Assembly: GCF_014138285.1 (NCBI RefSeq)
Contig: NZ_JACGXN010000009.1
Location: 1-64,000 of the forward strand
DNA: 64,000 nt
DNA from: Phyllobacterium myrsinacearum
Lineage (GTDB): Bacteria; Pseudomonadota; Alphaproteobacteria; Rhizobiales; Rhizobiaceae
Direction: 5' to 3'
A program made the translations under genes and the position numbers. This document shows, in pieces, positions 28,307 through 37,864 of the stretch. The notes beneath the pieces are model-generated. The model searched no databases and was not told the DNA's origin. It saw only the letters and a list, made by a program, of their open reading frames with translations. Each line of letters opens with the position of its first letter. Positions within the stretch are counted from its first letter, which is position 1.

Positions 28307-28340
28307 GATGGTTTTGCCAGCGCGTTTGCTACCGTGCTTC

Positions 28341-31300
28341 TCACTGAAACTCGAAAATCGATCTGAAAATACCCGGTGCGATGACCGAAATCGGATTGAC
28401 GATGATCTGCGGCTGCTTGATCGGCCCCTGCAGTTTGTAGGTGATTCCGATCAGGCCGCGATCACGGCCATTACCAAGAAGCAGGCCAAGTACGGGCAGC
28501 TCGCCAAAGATACGATTGATGCCATAGGCGGGCATGAACGTACCGGTCAGCGCCATGTTGCCCTGCGGATCGCTCAGCACCCCCTGGAACGTCGTGCCGA
28601 TCGTTGAGCCCCGCACGACGCCATTGGCCAGGTTGATATAGTTCTTGCCCTTTTCGATCTGGGAGAAGCCACGATCGAAATTGACCACTGACACATCGAT
28701 GTTGTTTTTCACCGCATCATTGAGGCTGGTGCCGTTGGGTGACGACGAAACGAGGCTTGCCAATCGTGGTTCATTGACGAGCGTGAAATTGCGGGCATCG
28801 ATTTGTCCGCGCAAAGGTCCCTCGCCTTTGGAATCCAGCGTCACAACGATGCTGCCGCCCTGCATCTTGTCGTAAAAACCGGTAAACCGAAGCACGGCAC
28901 CCGCATCCTTGGATTGAAGACTGACGGACCGCGCGCCGCTTTCCGAACTATCTGTCGCAATGACTTTCTGGCCTGATTTCGTCACCGCATTGAAGGCGAG
29001 CCCCGAAACATTGGACCCCACGCCTTCATAGGACAGCGATACATTGCCAAAGCTTTCTGAATAGAAGCCCTGTACGTCGTCAATATCGGCATTAACCAGA
29101 ACGCGCTTCTTGTCGCTGGTATCGCCGCCCTGCTTTTTGTCGGTAACCTGATTGAGCAGAGAGCGTGCGTCGAACGACTTGCCCTTCACGTCCGCCCGGT
29201 ATCCATAACCCGTACGCGAGACCTTGACGGCAATATCATCCGTGCGATTGAGGCTGACCTGACTGAAATCGGCACTTACAAGGTCGCCTTTGACAACCGA
29301 TATGTCCCCTCGCAACCGGAAGGTTTCGCCGGCTACATCGAGATTGCGGATGCTGATGTTGTCACCCTCCTGCTGCAATCCGAATTTCGCCGTGGCCTTC
29401 ACACCTGCGCCTTTGGTCCAGCCAAGCTGTGCCAGCTTCACTTCGGCTTTGGTCAAATCGGCAGATGCGATCTGACCACCATCGGCCGACTTGTCGATAT
29501 CGATCATAATCGGGCCCGATATGAATGGATCAAGGCTTGGAAACAGGGCGTTACGCGTCTTATCGTCCAGTTGCAGCGAAACCGATTGTTTGCGCTTTGC
29601 AGTATTGCTGCCAAGCGGCTCGTACAGCGTGATGTCAGCTGGAACACCATTCAACTGCGCCTTGACGTCGATATTCGCCTCGGTGTCATTGACGTTCAAC
29701 GTACCGCTGGCATCGGTGATCGTCTGGCCATCCACCTTTTTGGCAAGGTCGACACCATCAAGGGCAATCTCCGCTGACCAATGCAAACTCCCCGGCGGAG
29801 CATGGCGCGTCACAGGAAATGTCACGAGGACGTGGGTTTTCACATCGCCACTGATATCTTCAGGCGCAAAAGGCACGCCCTTCACTGCATTGATCGGCTT
29901 GAAACCGGCGATCTCCGCAATCGCTGAAGCGTCGCCCTCGATATTCAGATCAAGGTCCGAAAGCACCGGGCGCTGCGGACCCCACGGGATGATAAGCGTA
30001 CCATCGACAATCCGGGCTTCGCGATTACCGGGAGTAAAGGCCGAGCCTTTCAACAGTTTGATGGTTGTGTAGGCGCCCCGCACGCTGATAGCGCCATCCG
30101 CATCGCGGATCGGAGGCAGATCTCCGACAATGTCGAAGCGCGTATCCTTCACGTTGAAATCAACCTGCACTTCGTCGGCTGTCAACGGCGGCGGTTTACC
30201 GGGACCATCGAAACGGCCCGCCGCAAAAATAACGTCGATGCGACTGTCCTTCACCTCGCCGCCGACAAGGTTATCGAGAACCCAGCGACGCGCTCCCGTT
30301 GCAATCCAGATCGGCCACAGCTGCTTCACTTGTGCAGAAGGCATCTTGGGCACTCTCAGAGCCAATGTCATGGCTGGCGATCCTTTGCCGAAGGTTGCGC
30401 TGCCCTGCCCGTAAAGTTCGTTGCCGCCATCGCTGCGCACGGCAATTTCGGAGATGTCGAGCTTTTTCGCATCAGGCGCATAACGCCCGGCTACCCGCCC
30501 GTTGAACACCAGCGGTGATTCTGTTGAGTCCTGCGGCGCAGAACTTGCTTCCTGTGTGATCAATTCAAAACGGTACCCGGGGTTTGCAGCAGCTGCAACC
30601 GCGGTTGCATCCGCCGGCAGCGGTTCGGGCCCGATAGCGCCTTCGACCGTTCCCCTGAAGCCACCAAAATGGATGTTCGACGGGGTAATCTCGATCTTCT
30701 CCGTACCGAATACGTGTTCGAAATTGATCTGGGTGCTTGCCCCCATGTCCGAGACATTGCTGATGCTGACAGGCCCTTCACTCACATTGAGCGAACCCCG
30801 GACGCGCATCGGAACGGTTGCAGCGCCTGCTACACCGTCAAGTTTGATTTCTGCTTCGTTGTTGTAGGAAAAATACGACGCATCCGGCTTTATACCGTCG
30901 GCATCCGGCACCGGTGCTTCGCCGTGTTTGCCGATAAGTGGAATCTTGCTGATGGCCAATGAAAATGAATCTATCTTGGCACCGATAGCGGCACGTTTGA
31001 CCATTGCCGAGATGTCGATGACCTTACCTTGCCATTCGACCGATCCCTTGATCGCCACCGGACCACCGGTTTCCGCCAGTTCCAGATTGATGATGCGCAG
31101 GCTTTCCGGCTTGCCGGCAACGGTAAAATCAAACGTTGTATCGGCAACGGTGATATCACGGGTTTCGCGCTGGTCCAGAAGGGATACTGCGTTTTGCAGT
31201 CCGGTAAAAAGCAGCTCCGAAACACGGTCAAGATCAACCAGACCGCGGTCATCCTGCGGAACAATCGACATGAAGTCGAAGGGCTCCTGGCTGGCAACCT

Positions 31301-31775
31301 TGATCTGCGCACCATCCAGTTCAAGACTCTGAACCTGCACATTGCCTTGCAGGAGCGGCAGAGTTGCCAAACCAATGCGCACAGAACGGATATTTTTTAT
31401 CTCTACGCCGCGTTTGACGTCGGAAATATTGACGTTCCGTGCTTCAAGAGCGACGTGCCTGCGCTGGTCGAGAGAAATCTGCGCAGACTGGATGGTGGCA
31501 TCCGTATCGGGTCCAACGACGGATTTCAGTGCGGTTTGTGCACGCTGGGTCAATGCCGCCCCGCCAATGCCGACACGCAGCACGACGAAAGCAATACCAG
31601 CCAGAATCACGATCAAAAGCAGAAACGACGCAGCAGCACCACAGACGAAGCGAAAACGCGATCGCCGAGCAGGCATGGCCACGGGAACCTCGCCTTGCTC
31701 GACTGCAGACGGGTAATGATGAAATTTCAGGAAGTCGCGCTTTGTAAAACGGACTCTTTTCGGTTTCTCTGTCAA
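28341..31775 (-). CDS. Giant AsmA/YhdP-like (DUF3971) envelope protein
   Basis: An 1144-residue protein. One membrane helix near 43-65 (AAASFLLLIVILAGIAFVVL) is followed by a long beta-rich periplasmic part that ends in an AsmA-type region (VLSDPQGNMALTGTFMPAYG and RDRGLIGITYKLQGPIKQP). This is the plan of AsmA/TamB/YhdP bridge-like proteins that move phospholipids to the outer membrane. Start is TTG at 31775, the first possible after an in-frame TGA; MPARRSRF at 31676 is an alternative. Divergent from bcp. Confidence 0.8.
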   Translation of the reverse strand: MTEKPKRVRFTKRDFLKFHHYPSAVEQGEVPVAMPARRSRFRFVCGAAASFLLLIVILAGIAFVVLRVGIGGAALTQRAQTALKSVVGPDTDATIQSAQISLDQRRHVALEARNVNISDVKRGVEIKNIRSVRIGLATLPLLQGNVQVQSLELDGAQIKVASQEPFDFMSIVPQDDRGLVDLDRVSELLFTGLQNAVSLLDQRETRDITVADTTFDFTVAGKPESLRIINLELAETGGPVAIKGSVEWQGKVIDISAMVKRAAIGAKIDSFSLAISKIPLIGKHGEAPVPDADGIKPDASYFSYNNEAEIKLDGVAGAATVPMRVRGSLNVSEGPVSISNVSDMGASTQINFEHVFGTEKIEITPSNIHFGGFRGTVEGAIGPEPLPADATAVAAAANPGYRFELITQEASSAPQDSTESPLVFNGRVAGRYAPDAKKLDISEIAVRSDGGNELYGQGSATFGKGSPAMTLALRVPKMPSAQVKQLWPIWIATGARRWVLDNLVGGEVKDSRIDVIFAAGRFDGPGKPPPLTADEVQVDFNVKDTRFDIVGDLPPIRDADGAISVRGAYTTIKLLKGSAFTPGNREARIVDGTLIIPWGPQRPVLSDLDLNIEGDASAIAEIAGFKPINAVKGVPFAPEDISGDVKTHVLVTFPVTRHAPPGSLHWSAEIALDGVDLAKKVDGQTITDASGTLNVNDTEANIDVKAQLNGVPADITLYEPLGSNTAKRKQSVSLQLDDKTRNALFPSLDPFISGPIMIDIDKSADGGQIASADLTKAEVKLAQLGWTKGAGVKATAKFGLQQEGDNISIRNLDVAGETFRLRGDISVVKGDLVSADFSQVSLNRTDDIAVKVSRTGYGYRADVKGKSFDARSLLNQVTDKKQGGDTSDKKRVLVNADIDDVQGFYSESFGNVSLSYEGVGSNVSGLAFNAVTKSGQKVIATDSSESGARSVSLQSKDAGAVLRFTGFYDKMQGGSIVVTLDSKGEGPLRGQIDARNFTLVNEPRLASLVSSSPNGTSLNDAVKNNIDVSVVNFDRGFSQIEKGKNYINLANGVVRGSTIGTTFQGVLSDPQGNMALTGTFMPAYGINRIFGELPVLGLLLGNGRDRGLIGITYKLQGPIKQPQIIVNPISVIAPGIFRSIFEFQ

Positions 31776-31885
31776 ATTCCCAAGCCAATTGAGGAATCAT
31801 GTGGGAAACCGTAGACGATTCCCTTGCCTCTCATATAGTTGCTCATGTGAGGCTCGCATTCAATGATGAAAAGAAAGGCATTCCT

Positions 31886-32353
31886 ATGACAACTCTGGAA
31901 ATCGGCAATCCCGCGCCGGATTTTACCCTTCCCCGTGATGGTGGCGGCACGCTTTCTCTGGCGGAATTGCGCGGAAAACCTGTTGTTTTGTATTTCTATC
32001 CGAAGGACGATACGAGCGGTTGCACACAGGAAGCCATTGAGTTCTCAGGACTCAAGCCGGAGTTTGAAAAGCTTGGTACGAAGGTTATCGGCATGTCACC
32101 GGATCCGGCAAAAAAGCACGACAAGTTCAAGACGAAGCACGACCTCAAGATCGATCTCGTCGCCGATGAGGAAAAGACCATCCTGGAAGCCTACGGTGTA
32201 TGGGCGGAAAAAAGCATGTATGGCCGCAAGTACATGGGTGTCGAACGCACCACGTTCCTGATCGATTCGAACGGCAACATCGCCAAGATCTGGAACAAGG
32301 TCAAAGTTCCGAACCATGCGGCAGAAGTTCTCGAAGCCACCAAGGCTCTGTAA
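31886..32353 (+). CDS. bcp: Thiol peroxidase, BCP/PrxQ family
   Basis: A 155-residue peroxiredoxin that reduces peroxides. The peroxidatic Cys is in YFYPKDDTSGCTQEAIEF, with the Thr and a distal Arg (MGVERTTFLID) in place. The Cys found five residues after it in E. coli Bcp is missing (Ile here), so the enzyme should act in a one-Cys mode or use a distant partner. AAAGG places the start at 31886. Confidence 0.93.
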   Translation: MTTLEIGNPAPDFTLPRDGGGTLSLAELRGKPVVLYFYPKDDTSGCTQEAIEFSGLKPEFEKLGTKVIGMSPDPAKKHDKFKTKHDLKIDLVADEEKTILEAYGVWAEKSMYGRKYMGVERTTFLIDSNGNIAKIWNKVKVPNHAAEVLEATKAL

Positions 32354-32396
32354 TTCCCCCAACATCGCTTTCTGGTTGAAATAGATGGAAAAATGC

Positions 32397-32430
32397 CACT
32401 CCGTTAGGGTTTGTTAACCATAACGGAGTG
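32397..32430. promoter_or_regulatory. 10-bp inverted repeat upstream of the M23 peptidase gene
   Basis: CACTCCGTTA and TAACGGAGTG (perfect 10-bp arms) flank a 14-base loop that contains GTTAACCA. It lies 44 bp after bcp and 48 bp before the peptidase start. No U-tract follows, so an operator is more likely than a terminator. TTAACCAT also equals a described CtrA half-site, but a second half at the right spacing is absent. Confidence 0.4.
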
Positions 32431-32477
32431 TAATGCCTGACATGAATTGAAGCTGCAAAAAGACGAGCGGTGCGGCC

Positions 32478-33752
32478 ATGAAGAAGGCAAAACATTCCCC
32501 CATCTTCAGCAACCAGAAAGAACCCCACACGATCATTATCGCGCGGGGCGAAACGATCCGTCATTTTACCCTTCGGCCCTGGGCTGCCATTCTCGGCGGC
32601 ACTCTCGCCTTCGCACTGGCGGGCACCTATCTTATCGCCACATCCTACCTGGTTTTCCGCGATGATCTCATCAGCGGCAGCGTTGCCCGTCAGGCGCGCC
32701 TTCAGCAGGCCTATGAGGACCGCATCGCCAATCTGCGCACCCAGCTCGATCAGGTCACAAGCCGCCAGTTGCTTGACCAGCAGGTCATGGAAAACAAGGT
32801 GTCCGAACTTATCCGGCGGCAGAAATCTCTCGCCGAGCGGCACGACAAGCTCGCCCCTGTGCTGCAGCGCGCGGAAGATGCGGGAGCTGTTATCGCACCT
32901 GAAATAGAAGACAACGCGCCCATGGACAGCAACAGTCAGGATGTCGTGAAGTCCGAGGACGACGAAGGTTTCTACGGTATCGATCCGATCATTACCGGTC
33001 CGACCACGGTCAAGCACAAATCAGAACCTCGCGGAGAAAAACCTGCTAAAGGCGTCGACAAAGCGGAGATTCTGCTGAAATCGGTCAATACATCGCTGAC
33101 AGATATCGAAGCGAAACAGATTGCACAGATGCAGACGCTGTCCAACACGGCTTATGAAAACGCCGACAAGATCATGGAAGCGCTGGCGGCAACCGGCGTC
33201 AAGCCGGTCCTCGATGAAAAGTCTGACACGGGTGGGCCCTTCATTCCTGCTGGCAGCATCGCTCCCTTTGACGCCAAGCTGAATGATCTCGATCAGGCGC
33301 TCGAGCGGCTCGAGAGCGCCAAGGCTCTCGCCAAATCCATTCCGATTTCCAATCCCGTGCCGGGCATGCCCGTTTCCAGCACATTCGGCGTGCGCAAGGA
33401 CCCGATCATCGGTTCCATGGCGTTTCATTCCGGCATCGATTTCCGCGCCATCACCGGCTCTTCTGTGCGTGCCACGGCCAATGGCACTGTGACCGAGGCG
33501 GACTACAATGGCGGTTACGGCAACATGGTTGAGGTCGACCACGGAAATGGCCTGGCGACCCGCTATGGCCATATGAGCCAGATTCTTGTGAGCGTCGGCC
33601 AAAAGATCAAGATCGGCGATATCGTGGGCAAAGTCGGCAGCACCGGCCGTTCAACCGGCCCGCATCTCCATTACGAAGTGCGCCGCAATGGCAGTGCAAT
33701 CAATCCTGCGGGTTTTCTGACAATTGGCCGCGAAGTGGCAGCCGAACTTTAA
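32478..33752 (+). CDS. M23 (LytM-type) peptidoglycan endopeptidase
   Basis: A 424-residue inner-membrane protein. An anchor helix at about 36-60 is followed by coiled-coil-like sequence (70-150) and an M23 zinc domain at the C-terminus. Zinc ligands are H317 and D321 (HSGIDF) and the HLH pair near 396-398 (GPHLHYEV), so the site is complete and the enzyme should be active, unlike degenerate EnvC/NlpD activators. It would cut peptide cross-links during growth. A bidirectional terminator follows. Confidence 0.9.
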   Translation: MKKAKHSPIFSNQKEPHTIIIARGETIRHFTLRPWAAILGGTLAFALAGTYLIATSYLVFRDDLISGSVARQARLQQAYEDRIANLRTQLDQVTSRQLLDQQVMENKVSELIRRQKSLAERHDKLAPVLQRAEDAGAVIAPEIEDNAPMDSNSQDVVKSEDDEGFYGIDPIITGPTTVKHKSEPRGEKPAKGVDKAEILLKSVNTSLTDIEAKQIAQMQTLSNTAYENADKIMEALAATGVKPVLDEKSDTGGPFIPAGSIAPFDAKLNDLDQALERLESAKALAKSIPISNPVPGMPVSSTFGVRKDPIIGSMAFHSGIDFRAITGSSVRATANGTVTEADYNGGYGNMVEVDHGNGLATRYGHMSQILVSVGQKIKIGDIVGKVGSTGRSTGPHLHYEVRRNGSAINPAGFLTIGREVAAEL

Positions 33753-33808
33753 GCCACAAAACGCGCATTGCCTGCGGACGATTGCTGTAATCGCCCCATG
33801 CACCATGA

Positions 33809-33847
33809 AAAATCCCCCGTCAGGACATTTTCCTGCCGGGGGATTTT
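33809..33847. terminator. Bidirectional intrinsic terminator
   Basis: A 17-bp stem with one mismatch, AAAATCCCCCGTCAGGA / TCCTGCCGGGGGATTTT, and a 5-base loop. It has A/T runs at both ends and lies between the convergent M23 peptidase and prfB genes, so it can end transcription both ways. Confidence 0.85.
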
Positions 33848-33871
33848 GATTCAGGCAATATACAGAAACCC

Positions 33872-35000
33872 TTAGGCGATATCCTGCACGTCCATGTCGG
33901 TGCCATGCACACGGTGCGCCAGAGCAGCTTCCATGAACATATCGACTTCGCCATCAAGCACATCCTGCGGACTGGTGCTTTCAACGCCCGTCCGCAAATC
34001 CTTGACCAGCTGATAAGGCTGCAGGACGTAGGAGCGTATCTGGTGACCCCAGCCGATATCGGTCTTGGATGCGGAAATGGCGTCGGCCGCCTGCTCGCGC
34101 TTTTCCAGCTCTGCTTCATACAGGCGTGCGCGCAGCATTGACCACGCCGTGGCACGGTTCTTGTGCTGGGAGCGCTCCGCCTGACACTGGACAACGATAC
34201 CCGTAGCGATATGCGTGATGCGAACAGCCGAGTCCGTCGTATTGACGTGCTGGCCGCCAGCGCCGGACGCGCGATACGTATCAATGCGCACATCGGCCTC
34301 CGTCACGGCGATATCGATATTGTCGTCGACAACCGGATAGACCCAGATACTGGAAAACGAGGTATGGCGCCGCGCGTTCGAATCGTAGGGCGATATACGC
34401 ACCAGCCGGTGTACGCCCGATTCGGTCTTCATCAGACCATAGGCATTGTGACCCTTGATCAGGATCGTCGCGGACTTGATGCCCGCTTCTTCACCGTCAT
34501 GGATTTCCAGCAGTTCGACCTTCATGCGCTTGCGTTCGGCCCAGCGTGTGTACATGCGCAGCAGCATAGATGCCCAGTCCTGGCTTTCCGTTCCGCCGGC
34601 GCCCGAATGCACTTCAACATAGGTGTCGTTGGCATCGGCTTCGCCGGATAGCAGCGTGTCGATCTGCCGGCGATCCACTTCCACCTTGATGGCGCGGATA
34701 GCCTCTTCCGCTTCGGTGACGATGGATTTGTCACCCTCTTCGTCGCCCATGGCGATCAGCTCGATATTGTCTTCAAGCGATTGGCTGAGGGTGCGGATGG
34801 AATTGATACCGTCTTCCAGCTGCTGGCGCTCACGCATGAGCTTTTGGGCTTCCTGCGCGTCATTCCAAAGCGCTGGATCTTCGGCAAGCTGGTTCAGATA
34901 ACCAAGGCGTTTGATTGACGTATCCCAGTCAAAGATGCCTCCTCAGCAGGCTTATGGCCTGCTTGATCTCGTCGACCAGCGTCTCAATTTCAGCGCGCAT
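33872..35000 (-). CDS. prfB: Peptide chain release factor 2 with programmed +1 frameshift
   Basis: Release factor for UGA and UAA. The ATG at 35000 opens 23 codons ([20 protein letters not shown]...) that end at an in-frame TGA. The rest continues in the +1 frame ([20 protein letters not shown]), about 375 residues in all after a one-base slip. Domain 2 carries SPYD where RF2 usually has SPF, and the peptidyl-transferase motif GGQ is in [12 protein letters not shown] caller unaware of the slip would start at the internal Met at 34837 and lose the N-terminus. It is 115 bp downstream of the PBP1A gene. Confidence 0.95.
34928..34943 (-). promoter_or_regulatory. prfB programmed frameshift site
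   Basis: On the minus strand the sequence reads AGGAGG (34938-34943), three bases, then CTTTGAC (34928-34934). This is the classic internal Shine-Dalgarno plus slippery CTT and stop TGA C of prfB. When RF2 is scarce the ribosome slips +1 over CTT and continues, so RF2 controls its own level. Confidence 0.95.
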
Positions 35001-35115
35001 TGGCTGTCAGTTCCTTCTGTACATGGCATTGTTTTCGAATTGCGGCGGACCATATTCACTGGTCCGCGCGATGTAAAGTCTTCAGACTTCACGGAATTGC
35101 ATCAGGTGAAGGCGG

Positions 35116-37575
35116 TCAGAAAAGCCCGCCGCCCCCGCCCTGGATAACCCTGTTGACGTTCGGCGACTGCACTTCCACCGGCGCGCCCTCGGAGAACGTA
35201 TTGGCTCCAATGACGGAATAACTGTCGGCAGGACCTGTCCCCGGCTTGAACGCTTCCATGATCACATTGGGCTGGCCTTCGCTGGCACGCATGCCCGTCT
35301 TGCGGTCGATGGCAACAACCGTCATGCCTTCCGGTACACGGAAGTCTACCGAACGCTGGCCCTTCATGGCTGCTTCAAAGAAATCCTTGGCCACAGGCGC
35401 AGCAAGACCGCCACCGGTACCACCATGGCCCATCGCCGTGGGTGTGTCGTAGCCAAGATAGAGGCCAATCACGAGATCCGGTGTAAATCCGATGAACCAC
35501 GCGTCCTTTTCGTCATTCGTCGTACCTGTTTTGCCGGCCAGTGGACGATTGAGGCTTTTAAGGATCGTTGCAGTGCCGCGCTGGATAACACCTTCCATCA
35601 TCGAGGTGATCTGGTAGGCGGTCATCGGGTCCAGGACCTGATCGCGGTCATCCACCAGTTCGGGCTCGGCCTGATTCTTCCAGTCTTCAGCCACACAGGT
35701 TTCGCACTTGCGCTCGTCATGCTTGAAGATGGTCTTGCCGTAACGATCCTGAATACGATCGATGATCGATGGCGTGATCTTGCGGCCGCCATTGGCGATG
35801 ATCGAATAACCTGTCACCATGCGCATCACAGTCGTTTCACCCGAACCCAGCGCCATGGCCAGAACCGGCAGCATCTTGTCATAGATACCGAAGCGCTCGG
35901 CATATTCAGCCACAAGTTTCATGCCCATGTCCTGCGCCAGACGCACAGTCATGAGGTTGCGCGACTGTTCAATACCGTAGCGCAAGGTCGATGGTCCGGC
36001 AAACTTGCCGCCGTAGTTCTTTGGCGCCCATATACCGAGGCTGCCGCCCTGATCAATGGAAATGGGACCGTCCAGCACCACGGATGCCGGTGTATAACCA
36101 TTGTCCAGCGCGGCCGAATAAACAAACGGCTTGAATGAGGAGCCAGGCTGGCGCATCGCCTGCGTCGCACGGTTGAATTCCGATTCGGCAAAGGAGAAGC
36201 CGCCGACCATCGCCAGTACACGGCCCGTATGCGGGTCCATGGCTACCATTGCGCCTTCAATGCCCGGCACCTGGTGCAGATCGAAGGCCGTCTCGCTGTC
36301 CTCTTTCTTCTGCACGAACACAACATCACCCGGCTTGAACACGCCCTCGAGAGATTTGACCGATGTGCGCCTGCCATCCTTGTAGAGATTCATGGCCCAC
36401 TTGATATCAGCGGCAGCAATCGTGCCCTTCTTGCGCTCTGCAACAAGACCGTTGGCATCGTTGCGTTCCGGCTGCAATCCGATGGTTGCCTGCGTCGGTG
36501 TCACTTCAAGAATGACTGCGAGCTGCCAGTCGGGAACGTCGGAGAACGGCTTGATCTCGGCGAGTGGAATCCCCCAGTCGCCGATAGTCGAAATGGTCTT
36601 GTAGGGTCCGCGATAGCCCTTGGCCTCGTCATACTTGAACAGGCCATGCTGCAAGGCGGCGCGCGCCTGCACCTGCATTTTCGGGTCAAGCGTCGTGCGA
36701 ACGGACAATCCGCCCTCGTAAAGTGCATTCTCGCCATACTTGCCGATGATCTGGCGGCGGACTTCTTCCGTGAAATATTCCGAAGCAAAAAGATAATTAC
36801 CCGTATGACGCGGTGTAACACCAAGCGGTTCTGCCTTGGCTGTCTTTGCCTCATCCATGGTCACATAGCCGTTTTCAGCCATGCGATCGATCACCCAGTT
36901 GCGGCGTTCAATAGCCCGTTCGGTCTGGCGGAACGGGTGATAATTGGACGGTCCCTTGGGAAGCGCAGCCAGATAGGCGGCTTCGGCAATCGTGAGTTCG
37001 TTGACCGATTTGTTGAAGTAGGTCAGCGCAGCACCGGCGATACCATAGGAATTCAGGCCGAAGAAAATTTCGTTGAGATAGAGTTCGAGAATGCGATCCT
37101 TCGAATAGGCCTGTTCGATACGGAAGGACAGAATCGCTTCCTTGACCTTGCGGCCCATCGTTTGGTCGGAGGACAGAAGGAAGTTCTTTGCCACCTGCTG
37201 GGTGATGGTCGATGCGCCAACAGGACGACGTGAACCCCAGTTCTGAATATTGACGATGACAGCGCGCGCAAGGCCGCTGATATCAACACCCGGATGCTGA
37301 TAGAAATTCTTGTCTTCTGCCGAGATGAATGCAGCCTTCACCCGGTCCGGAACCGCCTGAATGGGCAAATAGAGGCGGCGCTGCCGGGCGAATTCAGCCA
37401 TCAGCGCACCATCCGACGCGTGAATGCGCGTCATGACAGGGGGCTCGTATTTGGCCAGAACTTCGTAATCAGGCAGGTCTTTCGATACGTTGACAACATA
37501 AAGTGCCGCGCCGCCTGCCGCCAGAAGCGCTATGACGGTGCCGATTCCGAAAAAATATCCGATCAAGCGTATCAT
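35116..37575 (-). CDS. mrcA: Penicillin-binding protein 1A (bifunctional)
   Basis: An 819-residue class A PBP. A membrane anchor lies at about 7-28. The glycosyltransferase domain has the catalytic Glu in AEDKNFYQHPG (86-96) and STITQQVAKN (122-131). The transpeptidase domain has SSFK (479-482), SRN (538-540) and KTGTT (682-686). An OB-like insert lies between them. It builds and crosslinks glycan at the inner membrane. Same strand, in order: amidase, PBP1A, prfB, a common rhizobial order. Confidence 0.96.
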   Translation of the reverse strand: MIRLIGYFFGIGTVIALLAAGGAALYVVNVSKDLPDYEVLAKYEPPVMTRIHASDGALMAEFARQRRLYLPIQAVPDRVKAAFISAEDKNFYQHPGVDISGLARAVIVNIQNWGSRRPVGASTITQQVAKNFLLSSDQTMGRKVKEAILSFRIEQAYSKDRILELYLNEIFFGLNSYGIAGAALTYFNKSVNELTIAEAAYLAALPKGPSNYHPFRQTERAIERRNWVIDRMAENGYVTMDEAKTAKAEPLGVTPRHTGNYLFASEYFTEEVRRQIIGKYGENALYEGGLSVRTTLDPKMQVQARAALQHGLFKYDEAKGYRGPYKTISTIGDWGIPLAEIKPFSDVPDWQLAVILEVTPTQATIGLQPERNDANGLVAERKKGTIAAADIKWAMNLYKDGRRTSVKSLEGVFKPGDVVFVQKKEDSETAFDLHQVPGIEGAMVAMDPHTGRVLAMVGGFSFAESEFNRATQAMRQPGSSFKPFVYSAALDNGYTPASVVLDGPISIDQGGSLGIWAPKNYGGKFAGPSTLRYGIEQSRNLMTVRLAQDMGMKLVAEYAERFGIYDKMLPVLAMALGSGETTVMRMVTGYSIIANGGRKITPSIIDRIQDRYGKTIFKHDERKCETCVAEDWKNQAEPELVDDRDQVLDPMTAYQITSMMEGVIQRGTATILKSLNRPLAGKTGTTNDEKDAWFIGFTPDLVIGLYLGYDTPTAMGHGGTGGGLAAPVAKDFFEAAMKGQRSVDFRVPEGMTVVAIDRKTGMRASEGQPNVIMEAFKPGTGPADSYSVIGANTFSEGAPVEVQSPNVNRVIQGGGGGLF

Positions 37576-37864
37576 TTGTATCCGGAACCCGTTTCATTCA
37601 TTGGCATGTCGATAATCGATGCACGATCCTGATCAATGCAGATTGCACCTCGGGAAACAGTTTCCCTTCACTTGAACCGGAATACACAACGCCCGGTAAA
37701 ACTCAGAGACGCAATTGAGCGACAAATGTGACAAAGGCAAGGACATCCCCGTTCTGCGCACAATTTAAATACCAATTGTGGAGTTTCGGCAACGCACACG
37801 CGAATATACTAGATGTTACAACTCAAATGATGGTTAGCCGGTCAGCAACCGGTGTCGGAAACTG

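Noticed and set aside
32401..32424. Full CtrA box TTAA-N7-TTAA before the M23 peptidase
   Set aside because: The two halves are TTAG and TTAA with six bases between, so only a half-site fits.
36229..37233. 334-codon frame on the plus strand
   Set aside because: Opposite the PBP1A gene, which has all catalytic motifs.
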